Both the position numbers and the translations under genes were made by a program. From positions 1-18,724 of the forward strand of contig JAEZCA010000014.1 of the NCBI GenBank assembly GCA_023412665.1: DNA of 18,724 nt. Direction: 5' to 3'. Every line of letters begins with the position of its first letter. Position 1 is the first letter of the stretch. The notes under the pieces were generated by a model. The model searched no databases, had not been told where the DNA came from, and saw only the letters and a program-made list of their open reading frames with translations. Below are positions 14,172 through 18,724 of the stretch, piece after piece. Source of the stretch: Bacillota bacterium. GTDB taxonomy: Bacteria > Bacillota > Clostridia > Acetivibrionales > DTU013.

Positions 14172-15818
14172 TCAGGTCCCGCAAAATGTTTGATACCGGC
14201 AGGCAGATGGCGCAGGCAAAGTTGTATACAACTCGTGTTCGGGTGTATATGAATATGGGTCCGAGAGTACACCCAGCAGCTTCTGTATAACACTATAATC
14301 CCCATCTTTCTCTGCAGCCTGGAGAGCTTCCTCTACCCGGTGATTTCGAGGGATTACGACAGGGTTGTTGTGGGTCATCAACAGGTGAGCTTCATCCATC
14401 GATTGAGGCTGCCTGCTCTGCCTGGCCTTCCACTGTTCTTTCCATCCGATGAACTCATCAGTTTTAAACATATCAATAACTTCGGTATTATCATTTGTCA
14501 ATGCCCTGAAGGTATTGGTAAAATCAGCCCTGTTTCGCTGCATCATGCCAAGCAGGGCTCCTACAAGGTCGTCATCATTAGGCTCATCGTTGAATATACC
14601 CAGCTTTGCCCTCATTCCATCAAGCCAGTAACCATAAAATAGATTATTGAATTTGGACACTTCAGCCTGAGCAAGCTCAATAGCCTTTTTCTCATCATCA
14701 TGAAGCAGCGGCAGCAATGTCTCAGCAAACCTGGATAAATTCCATGCCGCGATAATTGGCTGGTTGCCATACGCATATCGTCCATGGGTGTCGATAGAAC
14801 TAAATACAGTATTGGGATCATAAGTATCCATGAATGCACAAGGTCCGTAATCTATGGTCTCGCCGCTCAAGACCATATTATCTGTATTCATTACACCATG
14901 AATAAAGCCCACCAGCTGCCATTTGGCTATCAGCGATGCCTGCCGTCTGACGACCTCACTCAAAAGGTAAATATATTTGTTACCATAATCTTCACAATTA
15001 TCTGATTCCACTGGGGTATCCACATATGCGGCATCCTTATAATTAACTAAATCATCATGATAAGCTTGTTCAGCGCTAAAACCTCTGTCAATGTCGAATC
15101 CTTGATTACCTTGATTACCTTGATTACCTTGATTACCTTGGCTGCTGGGACCACAATTATTGCGATTGCCAATAAAATGCCGCCAAAGCGTATAATCAGC
15201 CAGTGCTCTAAGGTCGTCGACCTCACCCCGCCATGCGGCATATTGGAATGTGCCGACTCTGATGTGGCTGGCAGCGATGCGTGTTAAAACGGCACCTGGC
15301 TGTACCTCTCTGCGTAAAACCTTCTCGCCGGTAGTTACAACAGCAAGGCTGCGGGTGGTAGGGATCCCCAGCGCATACATCGCTTCGCTGATTATATACT
15401 CCCTCAGCATGGGGCCAAGTACTGCGCGGCCGTCACCTCCGCGGGAGTAAGGGGTCCTGCCCGATCCCTTGAGCTGCACATCGTATCTCTCACCCTTCGG
15501 AGTTATCTGCTCTCCAAGCAATAGAGCCCTTCCATCACCGAGCATGGTGAAATGTCCAAACTGGTGGCCCGCATAGGCCTGGGCCAGCGGCTTTGATCCG
15601 GGAGGCACCCGGTTTCCTGCAAATACGGCTATACTTTCATCTTTTAATAGTGCCTCGGGGTCCAAACCGAGAGACTCAGCAAGCGAATGATTCAATACGG
15701 CCAGCTTCGGCGAACTCACCGGGGTCGGGGCAAGGCCGGTATAAAACAAACCAGGCAGATCCGAGTAGCTGTTTTCCAAATTCCATCCCGCATTTACTCC
15801 ACTAGTTTTCATTGACAT
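14172..15818 (-). CDS. selO: SelO/YdiU-family protein adenylyltransferase (AMPylase)
   Basis: Pseudokinase-fold enzyme that in characterised members transfers AMP from ATP to Ser/Thr/Tyr of target proteins, linked to redox stress. The 548 residues show the whole family pattern: AYAGHQFGHF (81-90), MLGDGRALLLGE, VQLKGSGRTPYSRGGDGRA with ATP lysine K117, LREYIISEAMYALGIPTTRSL, R180, HGVMNTDN (D313, N314) and metal ligand D323 in IDYGPCAFMD. All are intact, and the C-terminus YQTFCGT is the usual non-selenocysteine ending. It is about 60-70 residues longer than E. coli YdiU, mainly from a loop at about 218-280 that contains four GNQ repeats. SD AAGGAGA is 5 nt before ATG 15818. It is monocistronic by appearance. 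Confidence 0.94.
   Translation of the reverse strand: MSMKTSGVNAGWNLENSYSDLPGLFYTGLAPTPVSSPKLAVLNHSLAESLGLDPEALLKDESIAVFAGNRVPPGSKPLAQAYAGHQFGHFTMLGDGRALLLGEQITPKGERYDVQLKGSGRTPYSRGGDGRAVLGPMLREYIISEAMYALGIPTTRSLAVVTTGEKVLRREVQPGAVLTRIAASHIRVGTFQYAAWRGEVDDLRALADYTLWRHFIGNRNNCGPSSQGNQGNQGNQGNQGFDIDRGFSAEQAYHDDLVNYKDAAYVDTPVESDNCEDYGNKYIYLLSEVVRRQASLIAKWQLVGFIHGVMNTDNMVLSGETIDYGPCAFMDTYDPNTVFSSIDTHGRYAYGNQPIIAAWNLSRFAETLLPLLHDDEKKAIELAQAEVSKFNNLFYGYWLDGMRAKLGIFNDEPNDDDLVGALLGMMQRNRADFTNTFRALTNDNTEVIDMFKTDEFIGWKEQWKARQSRQPQSMDEAHLLMTHNNPVVIPRNHRVEEALQAAEKDGDYSVIQKLLGVLSDPYSYTPEHELYTTLPAPSACRYQTFCGT
15101..15136. repeat. 9-bp microsatellite inside selO
   Basis: Four perfect tandem copies of CTTGATTAC (plus strand) encode GNQ repeats at about residues 228-240 of SelO. 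Because the unit is a multiple of three, changes in copy number would keep the reading frame. Confidence 0.95.
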
Positions 15819-15848
15819 TGGTTCTCCTTCTCACGGCTTATATTAGAA

Positions 15849-15854
15849 TTTATA
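15849..15854 (-). promoter_or_regulatory. Probable selO promoter (extended -10)
   Basis: Minus-strand TGGTATAAA lies about 30 bp before ATG 15818, with only a weak -35 (GAATGA) 17 bp upstream. It falls in the 165-bp gap between the repeat-rich HTH gene and selO. Confidence 0.4.
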
Positions 15855-15949
15855 CCATTCTTTGCGACACATCATTCAGAAGAATTTATGTAGTCTGCAT
15901 TGTTATATTTTTTCTGCATTAAGGATTTTTCATTCTGCCGAAAATTTGC

Positions 15950-15978
15950 CAAAATAAAACAAGGCACATTACTGTGCC
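15950..15978 (-). terminator. Intrinsic terminator of the repeat-rich HTH gene
   Basis: The hairpin GGCACA, loop GTAA, TGTGCC is followed by TTGTTTTATTTT, beginning 5 bp after the stop codon at 15984. It separates this gene from selO. Confidence 0.9.
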
Positions 15979-15983
15979 CTGCA

Positions 15984-16694
15984 TCATCTTTCGCCTATTC
16001 TGATTTCCAGTTTGTAATCATGATTCCTCAAAAATATACTGCCAATCCCGGCGAACAGCGCCTGCGCTTCCTCACCCGTCAAGCTTTTTGATAAGGTGAT
16101 CAACAGATTCTCTTCCCTCTTCATTTTTTTCTCCCTCATACGTTTGATGCGAGCTTTTTCCTGTCCGAAGGCTGCTGCCTGGGATTCTGCTATCGCTTCA
16201 GTCGGCTTTGCCACCTCTCTCGCTGACTGGGATTCTGCTATCGCTTCAGTCAGCTTTGCCGCCTCTCTCGCTGACTGCACTTCCGTATTTGCCTCCACCT
16301 CTGCTTCGATCCTGCTTTGCGGAGCCTCTGCTTCGATCCTGCTTTGCGGAGCCTCTACTTTGATCTTTCTTTGCAGAGCCTCGGCTTTAATCTTTCTTTG
16401 CAATTGCGAAGGCACTGCCTCGCTTATAGCTCCGGCCTGCTTTGCTATAGCCTCGCTTATGGCTCCGGCCCGCTTCGCCGCCTTCCTTACGGACTTCATT
16501 TCCGCTTTCGGCTGCTCTTCATCATCCGCCTTCACATACTTGGCAATCATATTGTATATGTTGGCAGGATTGACACCAAGCTTTTCCGCGATCTTCTTCT
16601 GAGTAGGATAAAGAGCTTTCAGTTCCTTCAGGGCTTCGACCTTCTGATCCCTTGGAAGGCTTTTCAGCTCTTCATAAGTTATGCTTTCATACAC
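15984..16694 (-). CDS. HTH protein with a tandem-repeat middle region, function unknown
   Basis: The N-terminal 55 residues (YESITYEELKSLPRDQKVEA, then PTQKKIAEKLGVNPANIYNM) look like a helix-turn-helix DNA-binding domain. The middle, about residues 70-185, is Ala/Glu/Lys/Arg-rich, probably helical, and built from three unrelated tandem repeats: 11-residue GAISEAIAKQA (2 copies), 9-residue LQRKIKAEA/PQSRIEAEA (4 copies) and 16-residue QSAREAAKLTEAIAES (2 copies). The last 45 residues (ITLSKSLTGEEAQALFAGIG, then SIFLRNHDYKLEIRI) form a non-repetitive end domain. GTG 16703 is too close to the SD (its G is part of AGGAG), so I prefer GTG 16694, 8 nt after AGGAG (236 aa). A strong terminator follows, and the gene seems monocistronic. 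I know no named family for the whole protein; a regulator or nucleoid-type protein is a guess. Confidence 0.75.
   Translation of the reverse strand: MYESITYEELKSLPRDQKVEALKELKALYPTQKKIAEKLGVNPANIYNMIAKYVKADDEEQPKAEMKSVRKAAKRAGAISEAIAKQAGAISEAVPSQLQRKIKAEALQRKIKVEAPQSRIEAEAPQSRIEAEVEANTEVQSAREAAKLTEAIAESQSAREVAKPTEAIAESQAAAFGQEKARIKRMREKKMKREENLLITLSKSLTGEEAQALFAGIGSIFLRNHDYKLEIRIGER
16179..16274. repeat. 48-bp tandem repeat, two copies, in the HTH gene
   Basis: Units 16179-16226 and 16227-16274 are nearly identical and encode QSAREVAKPTEAIAES and QSAREAAKLTEAIAES. The length is a multiple of three, so the frame is kept. Confidence 0.9.
16305..16408. repeat. 27-bp tandem repeat, four copies, in the HTH gene
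   Basis: Units start at 16305, 16332, 16359 and 16386 (the last is partial at the DNA level). The first two are near-perfect copies of each other, the last two a diverged pair, suggesting two rounds of duplication. They encode PQSRIEAEA and LQRKIKAEA type nonapeptides. Confidence 0.9.
16417..16482. repeat. 33-bp tandem repeat, two copies, in the HTH gene
   Basis: Units 16417-16449 and 16450-16482 encode the AGAISEAIAKQ and AGAISEAVPSQ type undecapeptides; similarity fades toward the outer edges. Confidence 0.8.
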
Positions 16695-16793
16695 ATTTCT
16701 CACTCCTGTTCCATATTAATATTCGTTCTAATTGAATAATCACCATTAATACAATAAGTAATTCATTTTTCTAATAAAAAAGAACCGAAAATT

Positions 16794-16819
16794 AAGAAAA
16801 ATGTTCAAAAAAACGAACA
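16794..16819 (-). terminator. Weak intrinsic terminator after the AEC permease gene
   Basis: TGTTC and GAACA pair around a T-rich 8-nt loop, followed by TTTTTCTT. The stem is only 5 bp and lies 5 bp after the stop at 16825. The rest of the gap to the HTH gene (16704-16793) is AT-rich and should hold that gene's promoter, which I could not assign. Confidence 0.35.
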
Positions 16820-16824
16820 GGAGC

Positions 16825-17772
16825 CTAAAATTGTATAATTAGAATCAATATAAGAAACGCGGCCAATGATAGCAGTATGCTAATTGAAATGGAATTTAAC
16901 ACGAAATCCCTGTCACTGCCGTTGCTTTCCCTCATATAAATAGGAATAACAAACGGCGGGGGCAGCAGAAACAGCGTATAAAGTGCGATCTCATAGCTTT
17001 TATCAAGTTGCAGTATCCCACTGATCAGTACTTTATTTAGTACAAAGGCAATGGACAATAGAATAGTAATCCGGACAACAGAAGCCAGCAGCGGACCCTT
17101 GAGAGCTTTCATGCTGATATGCAGCTCGTACCCAATAATAATGCAAATAAGTGGTGATGTTAGATTTGACAGAAGCCTGATTGCTTCAAGAACAGAGCTG
17201 AACACCGGAAGCTGCTCCATTGCAGTAATCACGCCAATACCTCCGCAAAGACTCCCTAAAATTATTGCCAGAATGACCGGTGATTTGACAAAAGACAATA
17301 TAAGCTGCCTTACATTTGAAGTCTGGCCGTTCTTTTTCTGAAGATAGCTGACGAGCACAAAGAAAACGAATGTTACCTGACCCAAATCCATTATGGCAAG
17401 CTTAAACATATTTTCTGCACCAAATACGGCCACATAAAGGGAAAAACCCATCATTCCCGTCTCAAACCCACTGAAGAGCGCAGGTACATAATCGTTTTGC
17501 AACCTTGCGGCCTTTTTGTACAAGCCTCCGAAAAAAAGCATTATCGCACATACAAGAAATACGGCAATAAAGATGAGCAGATACCGGACTTCAAGGGCGG
17601 TTCCCGCGAAAGCCAGGAACAGCAAGGCTGGCAGACCGATATTGACAGTTATCTTCTTTAAGTCCTCAATGGTGCTCTGCTTGATAAAACCGGTTCTATG
17701 CAGGAAATTGCCAAGCAGGATCAGGAGTATGACCGGTAAAACCTTGGAAATGACAGCAACAGCGTTATCCAC
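16825..17772 (-). CDS. Auxin efflux carrier (AEC) family permease
   Basis: Membrane transporter of 315 residues with about ten hydrophobic segments in two halves. The AEC fold shows in VLPVILLILLGNFLHRTGFI at the N-terminus, in KITVNIGLPALLFLAFAGT, in the mid-protein LAIILGSLCGGIGVI, and in the C-terminal LFLLPPPFVIPIYMRE, where a Pro-rich broken helix is expected. Characterised bacterial members move malate, malonate or other small acids, often without close regulation; the substrate here cannot be told. The start is GTG 17772 with AAGGAGG 7 nt upstream. It lies 46 bp behind the FeoB-associated gene on the same strand, so it may be read with feoB, but no functional link is evident. Confidence 0.88.
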   Translation of the reverse strand: MDNAVAVISKVLPVILLILLGNFLHRTGFIKQSTIEDLKKITVNIGLPALLFLAFAGTALEVRYLLIFIAVFLVCAIMLFFGGLYKKAARLQNDYVPALFSGFETGMMGFSLYVAVFGAENMFKLAIMDLGQVTFVFFVLVSYLQKKNGQTSNVRQLILSFVKSPVILAIILGSLCGGIGVITAMEQLPVFSSVLEAIRLLSNLTSPLICIIIGYELHISMKALKGPLLASVVRITILLSIAFVLNKVLISGILQLDKSYEIALYTLFLLPPPFVIPIYMRESNGSDRDFVLNSISISILLSLAAFLILILIIQF

Positions 17773-17818
17773 CAGAATGCCTCCTTAAGCTTTGGTCCAA
17801 CTCCTGCTGCAAGTGTGC

Positions 17819-17965
17819 CTAGTGTCCGCAGCTTCTGCGTTTCTCATTAGAGCAGCCGCATGAGCAGCCGGGGCAGGAATTGTTTCGCATGCCTTTTATT
17901 GTCCTGTATGCACTATAGGCTACGATTCCGAAAAAAATGATTCCAATTATAATATTCGCTGTCAT
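17819..17965 (-). CDS. FeoB-associated Cys-rich membrane protein
   Basis: Small protein of 48 residues. One N-terminal membrane helix (about residues 4-19, NIIIGIIFFGIVAYSA) is followed by a cytoplasmic tail with CPGCSCGC and a final SCGH, five cysteines in all. This matches the FeoB-associated Cys-rich family of Bacillota, thought to assist ferrous iron uptake by FeoB, possibly as a counterpart of FeoC. Its ATG overlaps the feoB stop (ATGA), so the two are translationally coupled, with SD GGAGGG about 9 nt upstream. The strict overlap with feoB and the Cys motif make the call firm despite the size. Confidence 0.9.
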   Translation of the reverse strand: MTANIIIGIIFFGIVAYSAYRTIKGMRNNSCPGCSCGCSNEKRRSCGH

Positions 17966-18724
17966 AACACATTTCCCTCCCTAACTGTATTACTTGTTTT
18001 TAGAGCTTTACCGCTGCGCTTACGTATACCGAAGGCTATAAGGCCAACAAGCACAGCAGCGATAATGATAGAGATCACCGCTCCCTCTGCGGGTTTCCCA
18101 TATACAAGCAAAGTCCCTATTTGTGTAATTAGCATGGCGACCGTATATCCAACTCCAAGCTGGAACAGAAGTGCCTTGAATATCCATTTGCGTCCTCCCA
18201 GCTCTGCATTCATCGCTCCGACTGCTGCAAAACACGGAGGTGCGAAAAGGTTGAACGCAAGGAACGCAAATGCGGTTACCGGAGTGAACATCTCAGCTAA
18301 AGGCCCGGACGCGGAATAGAGAGCATCTTCAGAAGCTGCAAGCAGGATTGCCAGTGTTGCCACCACATTTTCCTTCGCAATAAATCCTGTAACTATCGCA
18401 GAGGCCATCTGCCAGCTTGCAAGCCCCAATGGTATGAGCAGCGGAGCAGCAACGCCGCCAATGGCAGCCAGAATGCTCATGCTTTGGTCCTCAACGGGCC
18501 GTAGGTTCCATCCATACATCTGCATGAACCATACTAATGTATTCATAACCAGTATGATTGTTGCCGCCTTCCTCACAAAAGCCATCGCTTGCTTTAACAT
18601 CTGCCGCAGCGCATGCTTCAGGCTTGGCAGCTTGTATTCCGGCAGCTCCAGTATAAAGCTGGAAACATTCTCACCTTCATATTTAAAAAGCTTCTTTAGC
18701 AGCAGCCCTCCTGCAATGATCACC
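17962..18724 (-). CDS. feoB: Ferrous iron transporter FeoB, C-terminal part (cut by window edge)
   Basis: Inner-membrane Fe(II) transporter. Only the last 253 or so residues are in the window; the frame is open to the right edge, so the GTG at 18723 is not a real start. The visible part is the C-terminal gate domain: ELPEYKLPSLKHALRQMLKQ, a helix with AATIILVMNTLVWFM, the GFIAKENVVATLAILL segment, FLAFNLFAPPCFAAVGAMN with the conserved cysteine, and two final membrane helices. The N-terminal G-domain lies beyond the window. The gene is followed by its Cys-rich partner with a 4-bp overlap. Confidence 0.95.
   Translation of the reverse strand, partial: VIIAGGLLLKKLFKYEGENVSSFILELPEYKLPSLKHALRQMLKQAMAFVRKAATIILVMNTLVWFMQMYGWNLRPVEDQSMSILAAIGGVAAPLLIPLGLASWQMASAIVTGFIAKENVVATLAILLAASEDALYSASGPLAEMFTPVTAFAFLAFNLFAPPCFAAVGAMNAELGGRKWIFKALLFQLGVGYTVAMLITQIGTLLVYGKPAEGAVISIIIAAVLVGLIAFGIRKRSGKALKTSNTVREGNVL

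Noticed and set aside
18721..18723. GTG start of a short FeoB-like protein at the right edge
   Set aside because: The reading frame is open to the window end and the protein is plainly the C-terminal part of a full FeoB.

Overview
The window reads as chromosome of an anaerobic Bacillota, most likely a clostridium. Reasons: AGGAGG-type ribosome binding sites with several GTG starts, a GntR/LacI-chimera AraR regulator, a purine riboswitch that acts by transcription termination, a FeoB-associated Cys-rich mini-protein, and a homologue of monomethylamine methyltransferase. Species cannot be told from the sequence. Almost everything lies on the minus strand; one gene of unknown function (13466-14110) is on the plus strand. 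No rRNA, tRNA, CRISPR array, transposase, integrase or phage gene was seen.

Layout, in order of coordinate. 1-4249: L-arabinose catabolism, transcribed araR, then an FGGY kinase (probable L-ribulokinase), araD and araA (araA runs off the left edge). Operator-like palindromes sit in front of araR and in front of the kinase. 4410-6146: adenine deaminase, preceded by a 322-bp leader with a promoter-linked palindrome, a hairpin and a compact 83-nt stem-enclosed RNA candidate that has its own promoter. 6469-11450: a BMP-type nucleoside ABC importer (double ATPase, two permeases, lipoprotein). It is headed by a guanine-type purine riboswitch plus intrinsic terminator (11497-11713), and it is split by a 39-bp GC-rich minisatellite just upstream of the lipoprotein gene. 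11864-13240: a non-pyrrolysine MtmB homologue. 13466-14110: unknown protein. 14172-15818: SelO-type protein AMPylase with a 9-bp microsatellite. 15984-16694: an HTH protein whose middle is built of three different tandem repeats. 16825-17772: auxin-efflux-carrier family permease. 17819-18724: FeoB C-terminus with its small Cys-rich partner.

How it fits together (inference). The riboswitch-controlled importer and adenine deaminase make a purine uptake and salvage module: purine nucleosides or bases are imported when guanine is scarce, and adenine is deaminated to hypoxanthine. The ara block turns L-arabinose into D-xylulose-5-phosphate. The two blocks are linked by a near-identical 33-bp palindrome plus -10 region placed in front of both araR and ade, which suggests a shared, unidentified regulator. 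The points most worth a second look are the MtmB homologue with leucine at the pyrrolysine position, the structured RNA upstream of ade, the duplicated palindrome, the hairpin minisatellite and the repeat-built HTH protein.
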